DNA of 64,000 nucleotides from Mesodorylaimus sp. YZB2_4 (Eukaryota; Nematoda; Enoplea; Dorylaimida; Dorylaimidae): assembly GCA_030248295.1 (NCBI GenBank), contig JASANH010000484.1:62001-126000 (forward strand), written 5' to 3'. The position numbers were made by a program, and so were the translations under genes. This document shows positions 45,601 to 58,270 of the stretch, piece after piece. Within the stretch, counting starts at the first letter, position 1; each line of letters opens with the position of its first letter. The notes beneath the pieces were generated by a model, which saw only the letters and a program-made list of their open reading frames with translations, made no database searches and had not been told where the DNA came from.

Positions 45601-48600
45601 CAGGTTTTCCACAAGGGAGCACATTGAATTCTTGAACAAGAAACCAGCCGTCGGTGGACGCTTGTTGACCTGCTTGACATCTTTGTTTCCGTCGGGAAAA
45701 AGACTGCTGAGCAGAGCATTCTGGCTAAAACAAAACATGACTGCTTGAAGAACGGCAGCTACTCTTAGATTACCCTGATGTAAGATAGGCGCGTCAGAGA
45801 GACCAACGAGCCGCAGGTGCAGGCAGGTCAGAGGCCAACTATCCGTATGAGACATTGCCTGGACAGAGACAGGTCAATCAATCCAAGCGACCTTGGATTG
45901 GATTGGATTGGAAAGCGAGGCGTACCTTTGGAAGCAGAGCCTCTTGAAATCTTGATACAGCGTGTCTTTGTTCTTATCGATAAATCCAAGCACTGAATAC
46001 TTGACATCGCCGGCATAGTGCGTAACACGGAAATCGCGACAGTACTCCAACGATTTATCGTTGTGTTTCAGAGCGCGTGCCGAATAATGGGCATGCTGTC
46101 TGTACCTTTGATTCATCGTTTCTAAGAACATCTGAAAGCAACCACTCAATTTAGGCAACTCATATCTATATGTATACCGAAACTGGGTACCTCGTCTGTG
46201 ACCACACCGACCGAATAACAGGCTTCATCTAGAATTCCGATGATGCCCTTGTGGGGTTCCTCAATCAAGTCGCAAATAACCTTGTTGTTAAAATATTCGA
46301 CCTAAAATTAGTTGATTAATTTGTTACAAAACACAAGTGCGAATGCCCACTAGCGATATAACACATAATAAGATCGTGATAAGTAAAAACAAGTAACAGT
46401 CACATAACCTCAGGCCTGCCCCTCTGGACCTCGACTGAAAAACTAACGATAAACCTGAGAGCCTAAATAAGCTAATTGGATGCTCCACATTTCTTATCGA
46501 TGCAAGACATGGCTATACTGTAAGTGATAAATCAGCGTGCGAGCCAGTGATTTATCACATATAGTATAGCCATGGTGCAAGAGCTCCACACTCCCTCTAA
46601 TGATGCACCATGTACACATGCACAGATGCATAAGTGTCTCTAGCCCGCTTTCATCCATTGAGCTCCAACCAAGCAGCCTCACGACTTACGTGAGTCCATC
46701 CGATTCCTTCCCTCTCATATTCGTCTTGTTCTTGTTTCAGGACCAACTCGATGAACAATTGCTGCAATTTTTCATTACAATAATTGATGCACAGCTGTTC
46801 GAAACTGTTATTATCGAAAATTTCAAATCCATAAATATCCAAGACACCAATGACAGTGTGCCGCCCGTGCTTGATCACATCCTTCGGCACTACAACACTT
46901 TCGTTTACGCGTTGCACGATCCAAGTAAACAAACGTTCGTAAATAGCCTGAAAGATTGGAAGTAGAAATATTTCTGAGCCAGACAGCGTGATATACCTAG
47001 GGGGGGGGGGGGGCCTTTTACCTTCGCCAACGCGTCCCTGCCATACAAAGCATCATTAGCAGTGTGCATTTTGGCCACGATGTCGCCTCTCGCAGCGACC
47101 ACGCGCGATCGTAGTGCTTCCACCAAGGCTTTCCGCTCAACACACAGCAAACGAGACACTGTCTCGCACACTCCAGGCGTACTCAACGCAGCTGCCTCCT
47201 GATCATCTTCCGATGGTCTGAATTCGAGGTTGCCCTAAAAACACTTGTTAGATTTCAAAATAGGGGTTTTTTGGACAATTTTTATACCAAATGTAAAATC
47301 GCTGCTAATATATTCCACATCGAGTCGATGCTTTGAGAATTAAACGTGGAAATCGACTTCAACGCTGACTGCACTTGCTTGAAATCAGTTCGATCGTTTA
47401 TTGAATCAACCTGGAAGGACTGTGAGTAGCGCTGTTCGCTGTCTGCTGCATTGTATTGCACAGGCGAGGAAAAGATGGACATGACCGCGTTTCAATACAG
47501 CCTCTGGAAACTGATGTAGAGTAGCTTTTTGTACTTTCTACTATTTTAAGAAATAGTCCAAACAAAGGCCGTTACACATTAGGTCCTTCACTTTCGAGTG
47601 CGCTGTTCAGCGTTTAGTGATGTGGTAAGAAAGAAACAGGTTTTATTTTGTAACTCAAACAACCTAGGCGCCTAATAGAGCTGTATATTTTGGATAAAGA
47701 AATATCTATTGATGCCTACTACAGTTCTGACTTGTGTGCTCCAACAGAGTACAGTAAGTGGCTCTGATCGTGACTATCTCCCTTTCCACTTGTTGTACTC
47801 CCCCATAACCAATCTTCGAACTTCGCTTATTCCACATTCAAAGGTCACACTAAATCTATCCACAAAAGGACAAGACCTCGAGAAAGTACGTATTACATCT
47901 CAACCACTTTCTCTTTCAAAACCATTTCCAGTAGAGACCTACGGTATAATGTATTTGTGTGTTTGGTCCTGGCACACGCCTGGACCATACCGAAGCCACT
48001 CAGGCGAAAACATGATGCATGCATTATTCTTGTCCCGCACTCAATTGTTACACAAAAGAATGACCTCGAAAAAGTTCTCCGTCTGCCGCCCATTCAAATC
48101 CTATATTGTATTCTAGCCCCGGGGAGAATTGGCGGCAAGTAGAGATGCCAGTGCCTCTACAATTGCCTTCCGCCCAGCAGACCATCGGCGGGCAGCATTG
48201 AGCACCTATTTCGGAGTGGAAAAAGGAAACCGAAAAAGTTCTCATGCTCGAAATGTACCTTATCGCTCTTTCCCTGACGCAAATAGTGGTACTTATTCGG
48301 ATCACGCTCTAGCTTCAATTCTCGCAATTTCTCGTCGCCAAGCCCATGAAGTAATTGATAGAATGAGTGGAAATTTCGTTCGCCCGCCTGTTGAGTAACG
48401 ACGCGAGACTAAAATGGAAAACACAGTTTTGTAGTTCTTAACATCTTTAAAATGGTCCTGAAATGGAGAGCGTGATTAGAATTCTCGTACTAGAGCTCGG
48501 CAGGATATGCCATCAAATGTACTATGATGCCCTCAATACACGGTCACGCAGCTTACAAGATGGCACACGAGGGTAGGGAGCTGCTGTGGAATCCTGCATT

Positions 48601-51600
48601 CCTAACGGAAGTGATACGAAGTCCCTCAAACCCCTTCATGGTAAACAAAAACCAAACCCCTGCAAGCCTTCGAAGGCATTTGAGACCCCGGAAGTCAAGG
48701 AGTCTCACGATCAGCTCGACAGGCGAGCTGTTTCACTCTGAAAAGTGTAGAGGGTCGTCTGACAATGCGACCCTTCGCGGTGCCAGATCCAGACTCCGTC
48801 GGTATGATGTTTCAGCAGCTAAATGGATCTCATCGAAAGACTTGCTTTCTGCCTTGGCTTCTTGCTTAATCAGTCACACCCTCGAAACTCGAACGGACCA
48901 AAAAGTATGACAGCAGGCCACCAATCCCAGCGTCAAAACTAAACTAGGAGCCGATTCCTCGAGTCAAACCCATCTACTTCATGAATCGACACAACATACC
49001 TTCTCCAGCAAGTAATTACTGATATCGCCTCCGATCGGGTCACCCTTAAAATCAAAGTGGATATCCATATATTTTCCAAATCGACTTGAATTGTCATTTC
49101 GATTCGTCTTGGCATTCCCAAATGCTTCCAAAATGCAATTCGATTGCAAGAGGATATTCTTGACTCTGTAACAAACAATCACATTATTCACAATGTTTTT
49201 TCAACTTTGGGACCCTAAGTCAAGACACCACGTTCTTACATACCTGCCTGTTTCGTGCACTAGGTCTCTCTCAGTCAGATGTCACTTACTGACGGTCAGA
49301 AGACAAAACGAGTGAGCAGCTTAGAGAGTGCAACGATGTGTACAATATTTATGCATGTACTTCCTGCATTGCTGTAGCTCAAGCACAAAATCAGTTCATG
49401 AAATTTCGTGAAGAGTAAAATTGTAGTCTAAAGGAAAATCCTCATTTCGATCGGCTTAGATATTATAAGTCAATGACATTTCAAAAAACACAATCTTTCT
49501 TCGCTGCACCTTCTACGGAACGCTAGCCTTTTCCAGCAGGGTTAGCCAGAATATGGCCATTATAGTAGATGTGGTCACGAGAGCAATATTTGCGTAATAG
49601 CTATGACTGTCAGTGCTGGCCATTAGCTTTGAAAGCAATTGAGAATGACGCAAATGCTAGGGTTTTTGACATTTCCCCTCACTTTATCTTTAGTTCTCAT
49701 CGAACACAGGCCCTGAACAATAGTTTTCTTCGAAGCATCTAGTTTATAGCTCCTTCGTCTGCCATTGACAATTTTATTAGCTTTTCGTTTTTTCTCCTTC
49801 TTGGCACCGATTGCGAAGCACATTCGTCGAAGACGCATTTTATGCCACCTACTTGTAGGTTTTATTTTTCTAGCGTTTCATTAAAAAAAGCGCTCGAAGA
49901 ATGAATTCTTTTCTCCAAAATTGGTCAGAAATGCGGAGTTATAAAAGATTGAAAAGGAGATTCCAGTTTTCAATGCAAACAAACTTCTCACGCACTATTC
50001 GACTGATTAGTTGCGACTAGTTATATTCTTACGAGTGGACCAAGGTGCCACGTTGAAGATTCCGCCCTAATTTTCTATTTGTCAAATCTCTCGAATTAGG
50101 TTGACAGTAAATTTCAAAAACTCTCACGCGTGGAACGTATAAAATTATATTTGAATCCCTTTTAACTTGTTTACAGCCACCTTGCATTAGCCCAATGTCC
50201 AGTGCTGTCCACCCAACTGCAAATCATCTCGTCAAAATATGGACTGTTTGAAGAAACTTGTCAACTTTTGGCCCCGAATGTCGTGTTGTATATTGAAAAT
50301 GGCCCAGTTTTAGTTAAATATGCATACCTGCCGTTGTACGGGACTCTCCTCCTCCCCACAGCAGATAAAGCTGTCTTATCGCACTCAAAGTGGGTGTGCA
50401 CGCTCGTAAATCTACAGACTATGCACTGCTGGCCACCAGTGTAAATAAACTTAGCCGACCTATGAGATACGGTCTCATCGAACACTTGTGCTGACACTGC
50501 ACTGCACCACGAGTGTGTTCTGTTTATCGACCATCAACTAATTGTATGGAAATGTGCTCCATAAAAGCGCTAGTCAGTTCCGTTTCGCCATTTTCGTTCG
50601 AAAAACAAGAGAAAACTATCGAGCCGTTGCATGACTCATAGGGTATCGCATGTCCAGACAACATTCGTCACAGCAATAAGGCGGCAAGCTATGAGATATG
50701 GGGTTGCAGCCAAACGATGATTCACGGTCTCCTTCACATAGTGATCGATAAGAAGCGGCGGCAGAAAAAGGGTAACAAATCTATGGAGGGTTGGGGTTGC
50801 GATTCATAAACCCTTAGGATCAATCCAAGATGCGGCCAATGACAAATGGATGCGGCGCGTAGAACCAGGCCATTCCAAATACGGTTCTCGCTTGGAACAC
50901 TTTCAAGTAGTTAACTCGATTTGTTTGGAAAAAGAGCATCGATCTTGCATAATCAACTCGGGACTGCTCTCTCCTCGTTACCGCCCATACGCTGCAATGA
51001 CTCCTATTAAAAATCTAGTTTTTCATGTGATGTAGGACAGTTATTTTCTTCCCGCACTTTCCCCACTCGTTTCGTGCCATTCCGTTCAGCCTAGTCATCC
51101 TATCATAAAAACGTGTTTTCCAATGAGCAAAACGGAAGCACGACTTGAAATTTGTCTTGAAACCAGATAGTGCTAAATGAGGGGGTCGGTCACGGGCACA
51201 GTGAATAAGCAAAAACAAACACAACCGTTTCAGTATCTTATTTCGGAATGAGGATCGATAAAGAAGGCAAAGCCAGCACCACCCGATCGACCTGTTTATA
51301 CGCTTAAGGTTACAGCTAAATACACACAAGGTGGCTCGACGACAGTGCACGACAGGTAAACCAATATGGCACGCAAAGATGAATAAGACGCAGAGTAGAT
51401 GTTCAAGAACACATTAACTGTGTCTCACCGCGAACAGATGCGCGCAAGGTCGTTAGGTCCATGAATAACATATTCAGGCCCAAACTTGTGTTGTGACAGC
51501 TACTCAAAATGTGCCCTTTTTTCTTATTTACATCTTTGACTCCTTTTTTAACAGGCACAATGGCAGCATTTGAGTGAACAGTCCTTACCTTTCGACTTCC

Positions 51601-51989
51601 CGTTGTCCGGCCACGTTGGTAATCTGGGCGATATAACGCATGATAATTTTAGATGCTTCCGTTTTCCCAGCACCGCTTTCACCCGAAATCACAATGCAAG
51701 TATCGCGACCTTGACGTTTCATTGTACGAAAAGCTGCATCGGCGATAGCGAACACGTGCGGCGGACGTTCATAGATTTCTCGTCCCTTATATCGTTGCAC
51801 TTGGTCTTGTTCGTAAATACTCAACTGACGATACGGATTCACCGAAACTAATACCTCGCCGATGTACGTGTAAATACGACTTTTATCAAAACGTAATTTC
51901 AGATTGTCCATGAACGAACGTAAGTCAACATTGTCCAACAGGACGAAATCAGCAACACCAAATTCCGGAGGCTCATGTTCCGCCGCCAT
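42700..51989 (-). CDS. MYO1D: Unconventional myosin class I, MYO1D/Myo31DF type
   Basis: An actin-based membrane motor, 1017 aa (human MYO1D has 1006). Fifteen minus-strand exons: 51989-51589, 49165-49000, 48408-48259, 47419-47288, 47234-47022, 46947-46690, 46301-46191, 46131-45926, 45724-45425, 45200-44993, 44923-44802, 44746-44500, 44371-44270, 44206-43935, 42865-42700. All phases agree. Head: P-loop GESGAGKT (103-110), [10 protein letters not shown] switch I, VLDIYGFE switch [27 protein letters not shown]. The neck IQ region is at about 715-755 ([10 protein letters not shown]..). The TH1 tail holds a membrane-binding PH-like fold and ends VWPTAA. The start ATG gives [19 protein letters not shown], matching the family. 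Against the family, about 14 residues are missing at the exon 3-4 join. This myosin class sets left-right asymmetry in flies and vertebrates. Confidence 0.95.
42897..43902. mobile_element. Non-autonomous TIR transposon with 8 bp target duplication (hAT/P-like)
   Basis: The 1006 bp element sits in the last intron of the myosin gene. The ends are an 18 bp perfect inverted repeat, CCAGCATCGACCGACCCG at the left and its complement at 43885-43902. GTTCCAGT flanks both ends directly (42889-42896 and 43903-43910), an 8 bp target-site duplication. Subterminal arrays of GACCCGATC/CCGACC words lie inside both ends. There is no transposase frame. The 8 bp duplication fits hAT or P superfamilies, but the terminal bases are not a textbook hAT end. 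Confidence 0.85.
43300..43560 (+). repeat. Diverged family A sequence inside the TIR element
   Basis: GCCAGCCAGCAGTC near 43308 and the later TCAATCGAGGGCACC..GGTGAATCGCCC resemble the start and end words of family A at 31.2-31.8 kb. Similarity is patchy. If real, family A may be derived from, or inserted in, this transposon family. Confidence 0.4.
46508..46574. other. Pre-miRNA-like hairpin in a myosin intron
   Basis: The 27 nt arms 46508-46534 and 46548-46574 pair at 25 of 27 positions around a 13 nt loop (GCGTGCGAGCCAG). Total length is 67 nt with only two internal mismatches, and pairing stops abruptly outside. Size, loop and placement (intron between exons 6 and 7, 46302-46689) fit an intronic microRNA precursor. 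A short MITE is the main alternative. Confidence 0.5.
47000..47013. repeat. Poly-G tract
   Basis: A run of about 14 G on the plus strand (C on the transcribed strand) lies 9 bp inside the myosin intron that follows exon 5. It is a pyrimidine-rich stretch for the myosin transcript; a similar run is at about 22086-22098. Confidence 0.8.
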
Positions 51990-54900
51990 GATCGAGCTGA
52001 CCACGACTGGGCTGCAAGAAAGCAGAAGTGATAACAGCAATTGGGGCAACACCTTCCGCCCGCCTGCTTCAACTTTGCTAACTACTCCAGGCTGACGGTT
52101 CCAAAAGCGGTGATAACGGAAGCCGGACGGGACGGACTTTGGAATTTATGAGAGCTGTGAAAAAATTCAAAATGCTAAGGCGAAGGTACGACTCGTTTTC
52201 GAGCTGGCATACATTTGGATGGGCAGAGTGGGGAGTGGCGCAAATCGAGTACACGCTAACATACGTCAGCGTCAATCACGCCGCCCTTGCAACTCGCTCG
52301 TTTTCAGTCTGAAGTGAGCCCGACAATACGTGTTTATATGCCAGCCGACCAACATATTATAAAAAGAACTACACCCAGCCAAGCGTGAGGAGGCCCCGCC
52401 TCGCCAGCCAGACGGCGGCGAGGCAATGAAAGTAGACGAATAGCGCGCCGATTGAGAGACTCAAATGCATTACTTATGATAAAAGCCCGCGAAATTTAAA
52501 ATTTCTAAAGACTCCCATAAGCCGTGGTCAAGAATTTTTCATAAGAAAAGCACAAGAGTCAGCGCCGTATCATAGAGATTGCAAGATACTGTCAACAAGC
52601 CACGGCATTCTTCGAACTGAACCTTTCTTGTATGGATAGGTTTTGCAGGAAGACAGTGACTTGCTCAACATAATGCATGTCCGCTTCATTGCACCAGTGT
52701 GATGTAAGAGTATCAGTTCTGGTAACTACACCTGACTGACTAATAAGTTTACTTCTCCTAGCCCCCCTCCCGAAGGTGCTTAATCACAAGGTCTGCTGCA
52801 ACCATAAAATGCAGCCATCAATGACGCAAGTACACGCACGCACATTCAAAATTATCATATCAAAGAGTCACTGCATCTAGGCCTGTCATGCTATGGGCAT
52901 ACATTGGCATGGGTGTCTAGACTGTTCTAAGATACGCTCTCTTTTCAGATCATGCGCCTGCTGACGTGCATGTGGGTGTTCACAGAGATGGCTCGTCTTT
53001 AAAAGACTTGCTGGTTCTTTCTGAAGGTAATAAAAATGCTGTGTGTGCCATCAGGGTGTGGCTCTGATTTCAGAAAAAGAAAAAACCAATATAACTGATA
53101 AAAAATCTTTTCTCTGTCGCCTGAAATCTGCTGCCTTTCTCGCACCAAAAAAAAAACTCAAAGTAGGCATTTTGACACTTATTGGAATGTAAAGTACATA
53201 GCTGCAAGTGTTCATGACAAAATGATAAAAGTGCAGCGGACCATGACCAGAACAGGACCATGAACATATGTGATAAAATCCACTGAACCTGTGGAATAGT
53301 TTAGTTGTTATGCCGTATTCTAAATGAACAGTTATAAAATCGGATTTTGTTATCCGTAATGTAATGCGTTCAGTGTTGCCGCCTTGGATTAAATTCTGGT
53401 TATCCCGACATTCTGAGGAGTTTACCAGCTACTGTAACCAGCATTTCTGCTGGCGGGGAGATCGATACTTTCCTGTGACCAGGAGATGTCAGCCGGTTGA
53501 TGTTTCAGCGGCAGGTATATTCGATCTCTCAAATCTCAACTCCCGCTGCTTGGCTGCGCTGGTTACACTACGGGCTATCAAGGTAGTCAGGTGATCGACA
53601 TCAGTTATTGACATCCACCGAAGTTTCTAGAAGAACAGAAGAACTGGATAGAATAGCGATGACCTGTGATATTCGGTGATATGCAAATCGTTGCGACGAT
53701 ATATACATTACGTACATTACGATTACGAGGAGGAACATGAGATAGTTGACCTGTGGAAATCACTGCTGAGACGGCTAAAAGTTTTGGAGGTACATCTTAT
53801 CGCATTGTGAGTGCAATGAGCACTTTGTGAAGTCGTCGTTTTGCAGTGTTCTGTCGTTGTGCGAGTAAAATATATGTGCGAAAAAATAGATGTTACCTGA
53901 AATAATGTGTCCAGGTTTATATGTTTCTTTATTGCTGTTTTTGTGTTTATGCAATGAAGGCTGGGTTTTTTGAAAAAAGAGTATACATAAGGGCGTGCCT
54001 GCCTCTTCCTTGGTGAGTGCGGTGCTTTTTAATAAAGACGTAATTACAGTGGCCAGATACGAATCTCTGCGCAGGTGCACTGGTATTAGGTAGCCGCAAC
54101 CCGACTTGCCGAAAGCTGCACAAATAAAACGATCAAATATTCAGAATATCGCTGTGAATTGTGACTAAACGTGCTTTTTCGTTTATTATCGCATGGTACT
54201 ATACATAATATGCATGATATCCCTATATATCCATATATATGCTGAAATAATATGGTAAGGCGGGAAAACTATGAACAGTATTCGAGTAGGTATTACAAAC
54301 TTCCACTTAATTTTGCATTCAAGGAAACGCTCACAGCCTTGTAAACATGAAATTCATTCAAGGCTGGATTCTTTCATTTTTACCATCTTCTCCGAAGAGA
54401 ACACGCTGAAAATGTGTTTATGGGGTTGGTCACGCGCTCATATTGTCGCAGGACACAGATGCCCCATACTCCACAAGGGAAATATTTGGGTGAGGGGGAG
54501 GAGGTAATTATAGTCAAAGGGAACTTGGGAGGGGAAACTTAACAAGTACGCCAGCTATGGCATATACGAGTATACTGCATATTATTGTTTATCAAATATG
54601 TTACATCAAATTTTCCGCATGCTTAAGCAATTCATGTAGCCTTACAGTACAGAGACTTGCGTGTTGTCCCGCAGAGGGGGGAAGAGACATGTAAAACTCG
54701 ATGTTGGCCCTATCTTTTCCGCTACGGTAGGCCTCTCTGACAGATCAATGACCTCAACCATTTTTTTGTTCCTTGTTTCTCGGCAGTTGGGTTTTGCACA
54801 TGCAACTGCCTGTCAACCTGTGCCGGGCTAGTCTGTGTGACCGACTGGAGGCGGCTTCTTTTTAACTCTACAAACTATTAAACTCGGGATCGATCGCCGT

Positions 54901-55423
54901 GCTTCCAGAGATCTATTATCAACAAAATGTATCAAATTCAGCTCAATCAATGCGACGGCTGCTCATGCATTGAAAATTACATCAGTTTTTTAAGCTGTAC
55001 AATCAGAGTTGTCAGTTCAGAGCACTGCGGACAATGGCAGCTCACACAGCTCAAATCACTTTCACCCTTTTCCCAGAACGTCTATCCCCCGCTGGATGAC
55101 GTGTGTCATAGTGACTGTACAGCATACAATAGGCGCAATTTTTTGAGCTGATATGCAATATACGATCTTATCTCCTTCGGCCCGCACGCGATGTACTTCC
55201 AGGAATACTGGGATATCTAAATGCCAGAAGTTAAACCAAAATTTTTAAATCAGGGAACCAAGTAGTCCACCTAGGGTGACGTCTGTTTCCCCCTAATTTT
55301 CGTTTTCCGCCATGCCTTTCGCCCAGTTTTAAGAAAAGTGGGCGGGTATATGAATAACAACGTTGGGTCTATTTAAGCCGTTTCCCACAGATCGGATTAC
55401 CGATTGTGGGTACGACTTCAGTG
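51990..55423. other. Intergenic; divergent promoter region
   Basis: The myosin and protease genes diverge here. Near 52392-52425 there is a GC-rich inverted repeat (CCGCCTCGCC..GGCGGCGAGG) about 400 bp upstream of the myosin ATG, and CATATAAAC on the minus strand at about 52332-52340 is TATA-like. A family B repeat lies at 53434-53566. No other gene is seen. Confidence 0.5.
53434..53566 (-). repeat. MITE-like repeat, family B (copy 5, short)
   Basis: 133 bp with perfect 9 bp inverted ends, GTAACCAGC..GCTGGTTAC, and the core GGTTGATGTTTCAGC at about 53495. The interior is shorter than in the 196 bp copies. Confidence 0.65.
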
Positions 55424-57621
55424 ATGGTGTCCCAGTTAGTTTTTGTGCTGGCCTTGCTGCCATTCTCTTTCGCCGAGCACCGTTCTCCACGATGGGTGCA
55501 CATACGTAAGTGGGTCTGATTGAGGTCTCCTCTTCGTTGAGGTCTCCTCTTCGTTGTAAGTGAGTTTTCCGATAACCACAGGGCCCCATTTCCACTCATT
55601 CAGGTTGCCATGAGGATACCCCCTCAGAGCTTCTTCAACGTGGCTTGTTTTCTTTCCAGTTTAAGCCAACTTTTTGACTTTGCGTCCGCTTCTTTGGTGC
55701 TGTGCGTGTCACATGCAGTTATATGTAATAGCACAGAGTTGGGGAAGGTCGGCACGAAGTTCGTCATGAATGAGTTGACTTGACATTACGTATGCAACGG
55801 GTCCCTGGGTCAGGTCAGGCTGAGCACACCTACTGAAGTAGTTAAACATGCAGTACTGGTACGCTGACCAATTTTACTTCTACTTATCTCTACTTTCTTC
55901 TTCAAATCACGCCCATTCTTTTCAGCCACCAATCAAGGGGGCACACCGGCAAGGGAAGGTGACTATCCATGGGCGATTAGCCTGCAAATGAACGCTCGTC
56001 ATGCCTGTGGTGCTTCACTTGTTCGAATTTGTGAAAACTGCAATCAGTCAGACATCATTTTGACCGCGGCACACTGTGTCGTCCATTCGGTCGAGTAAGT
56101 TGTTCCCTTATTGTCATTAGCTTACACTTACTAACCTTATTGCAGGTATTTCCTGTCTAAAGATCTGATTTCACCGGACTCTATCACGGTGTTTCCGGGG
56201 CTGCATTGGCTGAGTCGACCCACACAAGCGCATTCCGTTAAGAGAGTGCAGTATTTTCCCGATTGGGATCCCCACGGTGCTGAAGGCCTAAAGCATGACA
56301 TCGCCATTATTCAGACCACAGAGCCCATTAAATTCACAGACAGCATCATGGCTATCGACTTGCAAGAGTCCAAGGACGATCCAATTGCAGAGGGTACAAA
56401 GTGTAAGGCTGCAGGATGGGGACTTACATCAAGTAGGCTCAGTAACTAGATCGTGACAGGAGCTTTAAAGAATACTGTTTGACTGTAGATGCTTCTGGGA
56501 AATTGGCTGATCAGCTTCAAGAAATCGAAGCGACTATTGCTGATGGCAGTGCATGTTTGCGTGATCACCCAGAATCGAGATACTTTTACGACGAAAAATG
56601 GCTGACGTGTGCCGCCTCAAAAAGGGAAGAATCAACGACGTGTCCGGTAATCGTAAGCTTTTTGATTTTTCGCCATTGCAGTTGGTTGATCTTTGGGCCA
56701 GCTGTTATGTTGCTGTCTAACGTGACGTGTATGGAGAAGAGTGACCTCGAGACCAGCCTCACTAGACGAGAATAATATTACGGTCCTCCCATACTCTACA
56801 CAGGTTGCCCTGCTCCGGTTGTAGCCCTGGCGAGCGAGCTTTGCAATAGCGCACACTGCACTACATGATATATACGCGGGAGATACAAAGTCCGCTTATG
56901 ACACAGCCATTTCCACATTATGAAGACTAGGCTGATACGGTTTCCAAGAAGACCTCTAATGGGGCTTTTTGAGCTGCTTTTATTCGATTGGGTCCGCTGC
57001 TTCGACCCCAAAAAACTTAGGAGAAAGGCTAACACTGTTTTTTGCCAGACCAGATGGCATCGATCAGCTGTAAGGAACCATTAGGCGCACCCTTGAAGAT
57101 ACAACTAATTTCAGACCATATTTTACATTTCCGATACGTATATAAAATGAGGCCCTTTCCAGTACCTATCATGACGAATCAGTCAAAACGGCTTGACGCC
57201 TCGAATATACTGTACAGCAGACAGTATGAGCCATACAGTAGGCGCCATATTCATCACTAGTTTCAGGGGTGTGTAAAATGTGGTCTTAGGTTGGTGTTTC
57301 CTGGCTCTAGAAGCAATCTCTTACTCCAAGGTGATCATACGAAAGAGCACGCTGGGTTCGAGCACTTACAGCACAATAAATGCATTTCATTACTTTTTGC
57401 AGGGCGACTCAGGCAGTGCACTTATATGCACCCCAAAAAATGACCCCCTCGCCATCGGTATTGTCAGTTATGGGGGCAACGTTTGCGGGGATGAGAAGAA
57501 GAGCGTCTTCACGACCATTCAACCCCACCTAATGTGGATATACGCTACTGTGCACGAGTACAGCCGCATCAAGGACAAACGCTTCTTATACAAAAGGCTT
57601 GGATGGGAGGATCTGATTTAA
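55424..57621 (+). CDS. Secreted S1-family serine protease
   Basis: A chymotrypsin-fold protease of 304 aa. Exons 55424-55505, 55926-56094, 56146-56432, 56489-56646 and 57403-57621 join in phase. A signal peptide (MVSQLVFVLALLPF..) is followed by a very short propeptide. The catalytic triad is complete: His77 in LTAAHCV, Asp135 in KHDIAII, Ser235 in CPGDSGSA. Other landmarks are EGDYPWAISL, CKAAGWGLTS and VSYGGNVCGD. The usual activation site R|IVGG is absent (GGTPAREGDYPW in its place). The primary-specificity position (189) reads Thr, so it should not be a classic trypsin. The C-terminal 25 residues extend past the fold with basic and aromatic residues. The 756 bp intron 4 contains only shadow frames. 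Intron 1 begins with an 18 bp tandem duplication near 55523-55556. Confidence 0.9.
55523..55556 (+). repeat. Short tandem duplication at protease intron 1
   Basis: GAGGTCTCCTCTTCGTT occurs twice in tandem, 17-20 bp after the first splice donor of the protease gene. Confidence 0.9.
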
Positions 57622-58270
57622 TAGGCTTGACATGAAGGTCAGCTCTTCGTCACTCAGTGTCTAATGGTACAGAGTTATACAATCAGACGAACACGAAACT
57701 GATCGTGAGTAGTATGTTACAAGGGAATAATACTTATACCCAATACCTTTCTCAATAAACATCAATTTTTTTGTTTCAATATCTGCCTTTATGTGTGTTG
57801 CGAAACTCGCCCGAATAATATACATAGCACACAGACATTGATATGCTACACATGAAACATGATCATCAGAAGACCCCTCATGACAAGTACCTGTCAAAAT
57901 GTGGACTTTAGCCAGTTTTATGCTGTTTTATGGGGATGTCTGTGCAGCGATACAGAAATACAGCAGCTGGCAACTGTGCAACCGCATAAATAAATTCGTC
58001 CAATTAGATACATTATCCTCAAACATAAGGCAATCGGAAAAGAAGAAAAAGCTAGATTCCATTTCATGCAAAGATCACGTCACCTTTTAAATGCCTGCAT
58101 TTGAAGGCCTTAAAAGCCCTCACATTTCTCTTTGTCCACGTAGTATAGTAAAGCCCTGGAATTTACTTTGGTTCTCTTTCAATCGGACTTTCCCTGGAAT
58201 CCATTGAAAATTCCGCTGTATACTGTACAGTCTAGAGGAAACTGCTGAGTTTACTCAGTCTCTTTAAAAA
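57622..58270. other. Intergenic between protease and channel
   Basis: This contains the protease 3' end and the channel upstream region. No gene, and no clear core promoter. Confidence 0.5.
57754..57759 (+). terminator. Poly(A) signal of the serine protease
   Basis: AATAAA lies 133 bp after the protease stop codon and is followed by a T-rich stretch. Confidence 0.5.

Noticed and set aside
47709-48116. 135-codon plus-strand frame inside the myosin gene
   Set aside because: It lies in a myosin intron on the opposite strand, with no domain.
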